A stretch of DNA of 8,368 nucleotides. Origin: an uncultured Bacteroidales bacterium (GTDB lineage Bacteria > Bacteroidota > Bacteroidia > Bacteroidales > UBA932). The number at the start of each line of letters is the position of its first letter. Positions within the stretch are counted from its first letter, which is position 1. Location of the stretch: assembly GCA_937898205.1 (NCBI GenBank), contig CALEJC010000255.1, forward strand, positions 1-8,368. Reading direction: 5' to 3'. The notes beneath the pieces are model-generated. The model ran no database searches. It saw nothing but the letters and a program-made list of their open reading frames with translations, and had not been told where the DNA came from. This document shows, piece by piece, positions 1-6,339 of the stretch. Made by a program: the position numbers and the translations under genes.

Positions 1-39
1 CGTCGGGCTTTCTTCTTTTATATACAATCCATTCTGTAC

Positions 40-75
40 AAAACAAAACACCCAGAGCTTTGCGCCCTGGGTGTC
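40..75 (-). terminator. Intrinsic terminator of the glycosyltransferase operon
   Basis: A perfect 8-bp inverted repeat (48-55 with 67-74, ACACCCAG/CTGGGTGT) encloses an 11-nt loop, within which two more pairs are possible beyond an A/C mismatch. Read on the minus strand, the stem is followed by a T-rich run, TTTTGTTTTG, as expected for a rho-independent terminator. It lies about 17 bp past the stop codon of the glycosyltransferase gene. The plus-strand side after the stem is not a clean T tract, so it probably serves the minus strand only. Confidence 0.85.
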
Positions 76-91
76 TATTATATATAAGGTA

Positions 92-1042
92 TTAGAACTC
101 TGATTTGATATTATACTTGTTTCTGTCTTTAGAACTCCTGGAGATCATTTCTCCAATCAATCCGGCAAGGAACAGCATAACACCTAAGACCACAGCAAGG
201 AGTGCGAGATAGAAGAGTGGCTGATCTGTGACTGCTCTGTAGGCCTCACCGCGTCCCTGGAGTATCAGTTTCTCTGCAATAATCCATATTGTCAGCACCA
301 GACCTATAAAGAACATAGCAAGTCCGCTATATCCAAAGAAATGCATAGGTTTCTTACTGAATGTGCTGAGGAACCAGAGTGACATCAGATCGAGGAAACC
401 GTTGATGAACCTTTCTACGCCAAATTTGCTTTTGCCGTATTTTCTTTTCTGGTGGAAAACCTTCTTTTCAGTGATGCGTGTGTAACCGGCGTTTTTTGCA
501 AGGTATGGGATGTATCTGTGCATCTCGCCATATACTTCGATGCTCTTGACTACCTCTTTTTTATATGCTTTCAAACCACAATTCATGTCGTGTAGCTTGA
601 TGCCGGTAATGCACCTCGCAGTTGCATTGTAGAGCTTGGATGGCAGGTTTTTGGTCAATGCATTGTCTTTCCTCTTTTCCTTCCATCCTGAGACTATATC
701 ATAGTCCTCTTCCTTGATCATCCTATACATCTCTGGCAGCTCATCAGGTGAGTCCTGAAGGTCTGCATCCATCGTGAAGATCACCTCACCCTGAGCCTTT
801 TCAAACCCGCAATACAGGGCAGCAGACTTGCCGTAGTTTCTACGGAAGCATATAGCGTGTATGTTAGGGTTGGATTTTGAGATCTTCTTGACCTCATCCC
901 AGGTCCCGTCAGTACTGCCGTCGTCTACAATGATGACCTCATAGCTGAACTTGTGAGAGCTCATAACCCTGTCAATCCAAGAGCAGAGTTCCGGAAGTGA
1001 CTCTCTTTCATTGAAAGAAGGGACGATAATTGAAATGTCCAT
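92..1042 (-). CDS. Family 2 glycosyltransferase, polyprenol-phosphate (GtrB/DPM1-like)
   Basis: A 316-residue membrane-anchored glycosyltransferase that probably moves a sugar from a nucleotide donor to a polyprenyl phosphate on the cytoplasmic face of the inner membrane. The GT-A fold starts at once (IIVPSFNE, residues 5-12), with the nucleotide-binding VDDGS at 39-43 and the metal-binding DADLQD at 92-97. The basic segment around 198-208 (QKRKYGKSKFG) matches the conserved R-x-G-x-SK region of GtrB/ArnC/DPM1-type enzymes. Two hydrophobic helices follow, at about 236-258 and 276-298, the usual C-terminal anchor of GtrB-like proteins. The ATG overlaps the stop of the upstream DUF4199 gene by one base (TAATG), so translation is probably coupled. 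No flippase or glycan cluster is visible, so donor sugar and final product are unknown. The family call is firm; the substrate is not. Confidence 0.9.
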   Translation of the reverse strand: MDISIIVPSFNERESLPELCSWIDRVMSSHKFSYEVIIVDDGSTDGTWDEVKKISKSNPNIHAICFRRNYGKSAALYCGFEKAQGEVIFTMDADLQDSPDELPEMYRMIKEEDYDIVSGWKEKRKDNALTKNLPSKLYNATARCITGIKLHDMNCGLKAYKKEVVKSIEVYGEMHRYIPYLAKNAGYTRITEKKVFHQKRKYGKSKFGVERFINGFLDLMSLWFLSTFSKKPMHFFGYSGLAMFFIGLVLTIWIIAEKLILQGRGEAYRAVTDQPLFYLALLAVVLGVMLFLAGLIGEMISRSSKDRNKYNIKSEF

Positions 1043-1587
1043 TATTCTTCAGGTGTGTTAAATGGATTTGTTGAAGGTATATTCCTTGAGTAAATTGCTG
1101 ATGCAATTGTTCCAAACAAGAAACAATAGATGAGGTTGACAAAGAAAGTGTAGTTTGGCATTGCTGGGATCAGGTCCTCCATCATGCTGATCATGCTTTC
1201 TGTCATGCCTTCAGTGTTTTTGAGGATCTCAAGAGACTCATTGAGGGCATCCGGATGAATAAATAAAATGTCACACAATGAAACTGCTGCAGCAATGAGC
1301 GCAGAAAGAGCAGCAACCGCCATCCCGAAGCGGAAAACCTTTGAGTTGTCTGCTTGGGCATCCAGCAAAGAGTATTTCTGCATGGAAGTTTTTAGGACTT
1401 TGAGGCAGTAGTAGATCTTGGCACCCCAAAGCACCAAAGAAAAAATATTTAATGTGGCTTTTACCAATGCTCCTACCTCAAGGCTGGAGATGAGAAGGTT
1501 GATCAGATAGTAACCTGTGGTGATTGCGCCAAGGATGAGACCTGATTTTGCAGCTTGATTCCAAAAAATGTTTTGTTTCTCAGTCAT
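1042..1587 (-). CDS. DUF4199 family four-helix membrane protein
   Basis: A 181-residue inner-membrane protein of unknown function. Four hydrophobic segments are visible at about residues 13-35, 42-65, 86-110 and 146-168, with a polar acidic loop at about 112-143 between helices 3 and 4. The start WNQAAKSGLILGAI, the helix spacing and the Asn/Pro-rich tail fit the DUF4199 family, which I know as a Bacteroidota family commonly found next to a GtrB-like glycosyltransferase, as here. It is the first gene of the pair and overlaps the next start by one base. A -7 box lies just upstream, and no SD is present. A helper or partner role for the glycosyltransferase is inference from the conserved neighbourhood only. 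Confidence is high that this is a gene and good for the family. Confidence 0.85.
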   Translation of the reverse strand: MTEKQNIFWNQAAKSGLILGAITTGYYLINLLISSLEVGALVKATLNIFSLVLWGAKIYYCLKVLKTSMQKYSLLDAQADNSKVFRFGMAVAALSALIAAAVSLCDILFIHPDALNESLEILKNTEGMTESMISMMEDLIPAMPNYTFFVNLIYCFLFGTIASAIYSRNIPSTNPFNTPEE

Positions 1588-1614
1588 AATAAATATCTTT
1601 TTCTTTGGGTATTA

Positions 1615-1622
1615 CAAATATA
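1615..1622 (-). promoter_or_regulatory. Bacteroidota -7 promoter box for the DUF4199/glycosyltransferase pair
   Basis: On the minus strand this reads TATATTTG, an exact match to the Bacteroidota -7 consensus TAnnTTTG. Transcription would begin near 1611, giving a leader of about 24 nt before the ATG at 1587. I find no convincing TTG -33 element at the usual distance, so the call rests on the -7 box and its position. Confidence 0.55.
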
Positions 1623-1643
1623 AAAAATAATTGATATTTTTCC

Positions 1644-1651
1644 TATCTTTG
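1644..1651 (+). promoter_or_regulatory. Bacteroidota -7 promoter box for the thrS operon
   Basis: TATCTTTG matches the -7 consensus TAnnTTTG exactly. Transcription would begin near 1655, leaving a leader of about 44 nt before the thrS ATG. The TTG at 1631-1633 is too close to be the -33 element, and none sits at the canonical spacing. The leader is A/T-rich, has no SD and is too short for a T-box. Confidence 0.6.
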
Positions 1652-1698
1652 TAGACTGACTATATTGTAAGAAACAGTTTTATAAACATTAACATACT

Positions 1699-3495
1699 AT
1701 GACAATTGCATTTACCGACGGTTCAATCCGTTCTTGGGACGATCAGGAGACCAGAAGAGCCTTTTGGCATTCTTCCGCACACTTGATGGCAGAGGCTTTG
1801 GAAGCGCTCTACCCGGGAGTTAAGTTTGGTATTGGCCCAGCTGTTGAGACCGGTTTCTACTATGATGTGGATCTTGGTGACAAGCAGATTTCTGAGTCAG
1901 ATCTCGTTACCATTGAGAAAAAGATGATGGAGCTTGCTCGTAGTGGAGAGACGTTTGAATGCACCCAGGTGTCAAAGGAGGATGCAATGAAATACTTCAC
2001 AGAGAAGGGTGACAAGTATAAGTGTGAACTCATCTCTGAACTAGAGGACGGAACAATCACATTCTATAAAAACGGATCATTTACTGACCTTTGTCGCGGA
2101 CCTCACGTTAATGTTCCCTCAACCGGCAAAGTAGGCGATTCTTTCAAATTGATGAAAGTTGCCGGTGCATATTGGCGTGGCGATCAGGAGCGTGAGCAGC
2201 TCACCCGCATCTATGGTGTGAGCTTCCCTAAGAAGAGCATGCTTGAGGAGCACCTTCAGCTTCTTGAGGAGGCAAAGAAGAGAGATCACCGCAAACTCGG
2301 TAAGGAGATGGAACTCTTTACCTTCTCCAGCCGTGTGGGTCTCGGACTTCCGCTTTGGCTCCCACGTGGCGCTGTGATGCGCAACACACTTGAGAACTTC
2401 CTTCGCGCTAAGCAGAGTGAGATGGGCTATCTTCCTGTAGTTACTCCGCACATTGGTGCAAAGGATCTCTATGTGACTTCCGGTCACTATGCAAAATATG
2501 GCAAGGATTCATTCCAGCCGATCAATACTCCACAGGAAGGCGAGGAGTACCTTCTCAAACCAATGAACTGCCCTCATCACTGTGAGATCTATCGTTCGGC
2601 TCCTCATTCATATCGTGATCTTCCGCTCAGATATGCCGAGTTTGGCAACGTCTACAGATATGAGCAGAGCGGTGAGCTCCACGGTTTGACCAGAGTTAGA
2701 GGCTTTACCCAGGATGACGCACACATCTTCTGCCGTCCTGATCAGCTCCAGGAAGAGTTTGAGAAAGTAATCGACCTCATCCTCTATGTGTTCAAGACTC
2801 TTAACATGACTGAGTATATGGCTCAGATATCTCTCCGCGACCCTAACAACAACACCAAGTATATTGGTTCTGATGAAAACTGGGCAAAGGCAGAGCAGGC
2901 TATCATCGAGTCTACCAAGAATAAGGGTCTTAACGCTGTGGTAGAGCTTGGCGAAGCTGCATTCTATGGCCCTAAGCTTGACTTCATGGTCAAGGATGCC
3001 ATCGGTAGAAAGTGGCAGCTTGGAACTATCCAGGTGGACTACAATCTCCCTGAGCGCTTTGATCTTGAGTATACCGATGCCGATGGCTCAAAGCAGAGAC
3101 CTGTTATGATCCATCGTGCTCCGTTTGGCTCAATGGAGAGATTTACTGCCGTAGTTCTTGAGCACACAGCCGGTCATCTTCCTGTTTGGCTCTCACCAGA
3201 TCAGGTAAAAGTGCTGCCAGTCAGTGAGAAATATGCAGAATATGCAGAAAAAGTTTGCGAATTGCTGAAAAATTCCGAAATTCGCGCTTCATTAGATTCG
3301 CGTAATGAGACCCTTGGCAAGAGAATCAGAGAAATCTCACTCCTTAGGGTGCCAATTATTGCGATTGTAGGTGAAAAAGAAGTCAATGAAGGCACTGTTT
3401 CAGTGCGCCGTAGAGGCGAAGATCTGGGCAGCATGTCGGCAGAGGACTTCGTAAAATACATTAAGTCAGCAGTTGCTGAAGAGTTAAAAAACTAG
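1699..3495 (+). CDS. thrS: Threonine-tRNA ligase lacking most of the TGS domain
   Basis: Cytosolic class II synthetase that charges tRNA(Thr), here 598 residues against roughly 640-650 for usual bacterial forms. The editing domain (about 14-180) keeps its HxxxH pair (H24, H28) and the CRGPH pair (C132, H136). The catalytic domain (about 198-492) keeps the zinc ligands C291 (MNCPHH), H342 (DDAHIFC) and H472 (MIHRAPFGS), plus motif 2 around YRYEQSGELHGLTR. The anticodon-binding domain (about 493-598) closes the protein. The N-terminus is odd: the first strand typical of TGS (IAFTDGS, 3-9) runs straight into the sequence normally found after TGS (WDDQETRRAFWHSSAH), so some 45-50 residues are missing. 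An in-frame TAA at 1690-1692 rules out an upstream start. First gene of a run with infC, rpmI, rplT and lepB. Proofreading and aminoacylation should be intact. Confidence 0.97.
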   Translation: MTIAFTDGSIRSWDDQETRRAFWHSSAHLMAEALEALYPGVKFGIGPAVETGFYYDVDLGDKQISESDLVTIEKKMMELARSGETFECTQVSKEDAMKYFTEKGDKYKCELISELEDGTITFYKNGSFTDLCRGPHVNVPSTGKVGDSFKLMKVAGAYWRGDQEREQLTRIYGVSFPKKSMLEEHLQLLEEAKKRDHRKLGKEMELFTFSSRVGLGLPLWLPRGAVMRNTLENFLRAKQSEMGYLPVVTPHIGAKDLYVTSGHYAKYGKDSFQPINTPQEGEEYLLKPMNCPHHCEIYRSAPHSYRDLPLRYAEFGNVYRYEQSGELHGLTRVRGFTQDDAHIFCRPDQLQEEFEKVIDLILYVFKTLNMTEYMAQISLRDPNNNTKYIGSDENWAKAEQAIIESTKNKGLNAVVELGEAAFYGPKLDFMVKDAIGRKWQLGTIQVDYNLPERFDLEYTDADGSKQRPVMIHRAPFGSMERFTAVVLEHTAGHLPVWLSPDQVKVLPVSEKYAEYAEKVCELLKNSEIRASLDSRNETLGKRIREISLLRVPIIAIVGEKEVNEGTVSVRRRGEDLGSMSAEDFVKYIKSAVAEELKN

Positions 3496-3500
3496 GAGGA
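3494..3500 (+). promoter_or_regulatory. Strong Shine-Dalgarno sequence that fixes the infC start
   Basis: AGGAGGA overlaps the last two bases of the thrS TAG stop. The AGGAGG core ends 8 nt before the ATC at 3508, which is ideal spacing. This is unusual in a phylum where most genes lack an SD, and it is the main reason for choosing ATC as the infC start codon. Confidence 0.8.
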
Positions 3501-3507
3501 CACAACT

Positions 3508-4104
3508 ATCGCAGGCCCTTACAGACCGAAACCATCAGGTTTCAAACCAGGCGGTCGCAGACCGGATCCTCGTCAGGCAGGAAAGCGTGACGAGAATGAA
3601 CTCAACATAAACGAGCAGATTACAGCTCCTCAGGTGCGCCTTGTCGGCGAAAACATCCCAGAGCAGGGAGTATATCCGATCGCCAAGGCACTCAAGCTTG
3701 CAGATGAGCTGGAGCTTGACCTGGTAGAGATCAGCGCAAGTGCAGATCCTCCAGTGTGCAGAATACTTGATTACCAGAAGTATCTGTATCAGCGCAAGAA
3801 GAAGGCCAAGGAGATGAAGTCCAATGCTGCCAAGGTAGTCATCAAGGAGATCCGTTTTGGCCCTAATACGGACGAGCACGATTTCCAGTTTAAGCTCAAG
3901 CATGCCAAGGAGTTCCTTCAGGAGGGCTCAAAGGTCAAGGCTACCATCTTCTTCCGTGGACGCTCGATTATGTTTAAGGATCAGGGCGAGAAGCAACTCC
4001 TCAGATTTGCTGTAGAGCTTGAGGAATTGGGCCACGCAGAGAATATGCCTGTGCTCGAAGGCAAGCGCATGAATATGATTATTGCCCCTAATAAAAAGAA
4101 ATAG
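3508..4104 (+). CDS. infC: Translation initiation factor IF3, AUC start codon
   Basis: IF3 binds the 30S subunit, checks the start codon and keeps subunits apart. With the ATC start the product is 198 residues. The N-domain begins at about residue 32 (LNINEQI) and includes the linker-proximal YQKYLYQRKKKAKE stretch; the C-domain starts near 90 (VIKEIRFGP) and includes HDFQFKLKHAKEFL and the terminal VLEGKRM segment. Between the thrS stop and the conserved N-domain there is no ATG, GTG or TTG in frame; the first such codon is GTG at 3634, which would remove the start of the N-domain. ATC at 3508 sits 8 nt behind AGGAGG. E. coli infC likewise uses a rare start, AUU, by which IF3 represses its own synthesis, so similar control is likely. 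Residues 2-31 form a Gly/Pro/Arg/Lys-rich extension. The gene follows thrS in the same frame, after a 12-nt gap. Confidence 0.93.
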   Translation: MAGPYRPKPSGFKPGGRRPDPRQAGKRDENELNINEQITAPQVRLVGENIPEQGVYPIAKALKLADELELDLVEISASADPPVCRILDYQKYLYQRKKKAKEMKSNAAKVVIKEIRFGPNTDEHDFQFKLKHAKEFLQEGSKVKATIFFRGRSIMFKDQGEKQLLRFAVELEELGHAENMPVLEGKRMNMIIAPNKKK

Positions 4105-4144
4105 GGCACTATATTATTTTATTAACATTTAATTTTTATCAACA

Positions 4145-4339
4145 ATGGCAAAGCTTAAAACCAACTCCGGTGCCAAAAAGCGTTTCACGCTTACCGGATC
4201 GGGAAAGATCAAGAGGAAGCATGCTTACCACAGCCACATCCTCACCAAGAAGACCAAAAAACGTAAGAGAAATCTGGACCATTTTGCTGTCCTTGAAAAG
4301 GCAGACTATGCCAGAGTTAAAGAATTGTTGGTTCTCTAA
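4145..4339 (+). CDS. rpmI: Large-subunit ribosomal protein bL35
   Basis: A 64-residue, very basic protein of the 50S subunit. The opening MAKLKTNSGAKKRFTLTGSG, the central KRKHAYHSHILTKK and the LDHFAVLEKAD segment are characteristic of bL35, and the length is normal. It lies between infC and rplT, the classic infC-rpmI-rplT order. A 40-nt A/T-rich spacer separates it from infC and has no SD. In E. coli and Bacillus this gene pair is repressed by bL20; I see no obvious structured target in the short spacer here, so I cannot say whether that control is kept. Confidence 0.97.
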   Translation: MAKLKTNSGAKKRFTLTGSGKIKRKHAYHSHILTKKTKKRKRNLDHFAVLEKADYARVKELLVL

Positions 4340-4351
4340 AAGTATTGAATT

Positions 4352-4696
4352 ATGCCTAGATCAGTCAACTCAGTAGCCTCAAGGGCTCGCCGCAAGAAGA
4401 TTCTTAAGAGAACCCGCGGTAATTTCTTGTCAAGAAAGAATGTATGGACGGTTGCTAAGAACACCTATGAAAAAGGTTTGACTTATGCATACCGCGATCG
4501 TAAAGCTAAGAAGCGCAACTTCCGCGCCCTCTGGATCCAGAGAATTAATGCTGCTGCTCGTCAGTACGGCATCTCTTATTCTCAGTTTATGGGCAAGCTT
4601 AACGCACAGAACATCGGTCTCAACCGTAAGGTTCTTGCTGACCTTGCAATGAACAATCCTCAGGCTTTCGAAGCTATTATCAACTCAGTAAAGTAG
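4352..4696 (+). CDS. rplT: Large-subunit ribosomal protein bL20
   Basis: A 114-residue 50S protein needed early in large-subunit assembly, with the usual family length and architecture. The long basic N-terminal arm (MPRSVNSVASRARRKKILK) is followed by the conserved YAYRDRKAKKRNFRALWIQRIN region and the globular C-terminal half with GISYSQFMGKL. It starts 12 nt after rpmI, with which it is surely co-transcribed, and lepB begins 5 nt after its stop. In other bacteria bL20 represses its own operon. Nothing odd is seen. Confidence 0.98.
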   Translation: MPRSVNSVASRARRKKILKRTRGNFLSRKNVWTVAKNTYEKGLTYAYRDRKAKKRNFRALWIQRINAAARQYGISYSQFMGKLNAQNIGLNRKVLADLAMNNPQAFEAIINSVK

Positions 4697-4701
4697 TTTA
4701 A

Positions 4702-6009
4702 GTGCGTTTGAAGGAAATCATCCGAAATAGGTGGACAAAGTGCATTTTTTGGGCTTTGCTCTATACTTTGTGGGTGATTTGGCTTGGAAACTTCTGGTGG
4801 CTTTTTGGTCTGGTTGTCATTTTTGACATCTTTATCACCAAAAAAGTCCGTTGGAATTTCTGGAAGAAAAGATATAAGGAAGGCGAGAAACCTGCAGCAT
4901 GGAATGAATGGCTTGACGCAATCATTTTTGCTGTGATCGTAGTGACTTTTATCAATACCTTCTGGTTCCAGGCATTTAAGATCCCTTCTTCATCGATGGA
5001 GAGTTCGCTCTTGACAGGCGACCATCTCTTCGTGAGCAAATTGACATACGGTCCAAGAGTTCCGCAGACACCTTTGACCATACCTTTTACTCATAATACG
5101 ATTTTTGGTAAGGAGTCATATTCGACACTCATCCAAAACGATTATCGCAGACTTAAAGGTTTCAGAGATGTAGAAAGAGGCGATGTTGTGGTATTTTGTT
5201 TCCCACACGGAGACACGATACTGAGAGCAGCCCCGGCGGAAGATTACCATACCCTTGTGCGTTTTTACGGCAAGGAAAAAGTTGAAGCCATGTCTGAGAT
5301 CGTTTCCAGACCGGCCGACAAAAAAGACCACTATGTAAAAAGATGTGTTGCCCTTCCGGGAGACAGTCTTGAAGTCAGAAATGGTTTTGTATGGGTAAAT
5401 GGAGAGCAGCAGGAAGTTTATAAAGGCGTGCAGCTTTCATATCAGGTAAAGACCAACGGCCAAAGGATAAACTCCAAAACTTTAGAAAAGTTGGGTTTAA
5501 ATCTTTCCGAGCTTTATTTTGATGCGACACTTCCGGGATATCCTGCAATGCCTCTCACAGCAGAGATGCTTGAGGAGGTGAGTGCTCTTCCAAATGTGGA
5601 AAGTGTAGACTGCCAGCTTGAAACCGATCCTAGCAGATGTAGTTTGGAGATATTTCCATTTACAGAAGATTCAGGATGGACAAGAGACTTCTTCGGACCT
5701 TTATGGATACCGCAGAAAGGCGTTACAGTCAAGCTCACTGAACAAAATCTGCCACTCTATCAGAGGATTATCTCTGTATATGAAGAGTCAGATCTGCAGA
5801 GCGCAATTGAAGCAGGGGAATATACCTTCAAACAGGATTACTACTTTATGATGGGAGACAACAGACACAACTCCCTCGACTCAAGATACTGGGGCTTTGT
5901 ACCTGAAGATCATATAGTCGGAAAGCCGGTTGTGATATGGCTCTCAACAGATAGAGCTCGTAAGTTCCCGAGCAATATTAGATGGGGTAGGTTTATGAAA
6001 TTTCTGTAG
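4702..6009 (+). CDS. lepB: Signal peptidase I, large Bacteroidota form
   Basis: A 435-residue inner-membrane serine protease (S26 family) that cuts signal peptides from exported proteins. Hydrophobic segments lie at about residues 13-46, enough for two passes, and 71-91. Right after the last comes box B with the nucleophile S98 (IPSSSM). The general-base lysine is K213 (YVKRCVALPGD), and box E is GDNRHNSLDSRYWGFVP from 385. The 115 residues between Ser and Lys, and about 170 between Lys and box E, are far longer than in E. coli; the second insert carries an acidic region with no motif I recognise. Large versions of this kind are normal in the phylum. Translation starts at GTG 4702, only 5 nt after the rplT stop, so it shares that transcript and may be translationally coupled; no SD is evident. 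All catalytic residues are present. Confidence 0.95.
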   Translation: MRLKEIIRNRWTKCIFWALLYTLWVIWLGNFWWLFGLVVIFDIFITKKVRWNFWKKRYKEGEKPAAWNEWLDAIIFAVIVVTFINTFWFQAFKIPSSSMESSLLTGDHLFVSKLTYGPRVPQTPLTIPFTHNTIFGKESYSTLIQNDYRRLKGFRDVERGDVVVFCFPHGDTILRAAPAEDYHTLVRFYGKEKVEAMSEIVSRPADKKDHYVKRCVALPGDSLEVRNGFVWVNGEQQEVYKGVQLSYQVKTNGQRINSKTLEKLGLNLSELYFDATLPGYPAMPLTAEMLEEVSALPNVESVDCQLETDPSRCSLEIFPFTEDSGWTRDFFGPLWIPQKGVTVKLTEQNLPLYQRIISVYEESDLQSAIEAGEYTFKQDYYFMMGDNRHNSLDSRYWGFVPEDHIVGKPVVIWLSTDRARKFPSNIRWGRFMKFL

Positions 6010-6016
6010 GTTACGA

Positions 6017-6048
6017 TTTGGAAATCAGAAAATTATAAACGATATTTG
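6017..6048 (+). promoter_or_regulatory. Promoter of the rpmB-rpmG-DUF4295 operon
   Basis: A -33 element TTTG (6017-6020) and a -7 box GATATTTG (6041-6048; one mismatch to TAnnTTTG) are separated by 20 nt, the typical Bacteroidota spacing. Transcription would begin near 6052, giving a leader of about 34 nt before rpmB. No terminator is visible between lepB and this point, so read-through from the upstream operon is also possible. Confidence 0.6.
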
Positions 6049-6085
6049 CAACCCCTATTGTAAGAAATAATAAAAAGTAAAAGAT

Positions 6086-6328
6086 ATGGCAAAAGTTTGT
6101 CAAATAACTGGAAGAAAGAGAATGAAGGGTAACAACGTTGCCCACTCTAAATTGCGCACAAAGCGCGACTTCTCTCTTAACCTCAAGAACAAGCGTTTCT
6201 GGAGCGAGGAAGAGCAGAGGTACATTACCCTTAAGGTTTCTTGCAAGGGTATGAGAATTATCGAGAAGAACGGCCTTGAGGCAACTATTCGCGAGGCTCA
6301 GAAGAAAGGATTGATTAACCTTGTTTAA
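6086..6328 (+). CDS. rpmB: Large-subunit ribosomal protein bL28
   Basis: An 80-residue basic 50S protein. The N-terminus MAKVCQITGRKRMKGNNVAH, then SKLRTKRDFSLNL and the C-terminal GMRIIEKNGLEATI helix, are diagnostic of bL28. The N-terminal CxxC of the zinc-binding form is reduced to a single cysteine (C5, CQIT), and a second cysteine (in VSCKG) is not in a CxxC, so this is the zinc-free type. It starts the rpmB-rpmG-DUF4295 transcription unit behind its own promoter, and rpmG follows after 11 nt. The leader is A-rich without an SD. Confidence 0.97.
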   Translation: MAKVCQITGRKRMKGNNVAHSKLRTKRDFSLNLKNKRFWSEEEQRYITLKVSCKGMRIIEKNGLEATIREAQKKGLINLV

Positions 6329-6339
6329 TTTTTAGAATT

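Noticed and set aside
1..39. Possible second arm of a terminator or end of a gene entering from the left
   Set aside because: The first bases (GGGCTTTCTTCTTTT) resemble a terminator tail, but the matching upstream arm is outside the window, so it cannot be supported.
1652..1698. T-box or other riboswitch controlling thrS
   Set aside because: The leader is about 44 nt, A/T-rich and without stable stems, far too short for a T-box.
2119..2487. 122-codon open frame on the minus strand inside thrS
   Set aside because: Antisense to the conserved editing and catalytic region. Its composition looks like reversed coding sequence with no motif.
3230..3250. Short direct repeat (AATATGCAG twice)
   Set aside because: It encodes YAEYAEK in the anticodon-binding domain of ThrRS and is only two units long, so it is ordinary coding sequence.
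3634..4104. infC starting at GTG 3634 (156 residues)
   Set aside because: It would delete the start of the conserved N-domain (LNINEQITAPQ) and has no SD. The reading frame and homology extend upstream to the ATC at 3508.
4105..4144. Promoter or bL20 operator between infC and rpmI
   Set aside because: The 40-nt spacer is A/T-rich with no TAnnTTTG match and no stable hairpin, so nothing specific can be claimed.
4170..4376. 68-codon plus-strand open frame overlapping rpmI and rplT
   Set aside because: It is an out-of-frame overlap of a well-identified bL35 gene, with no initiation signal or homology.
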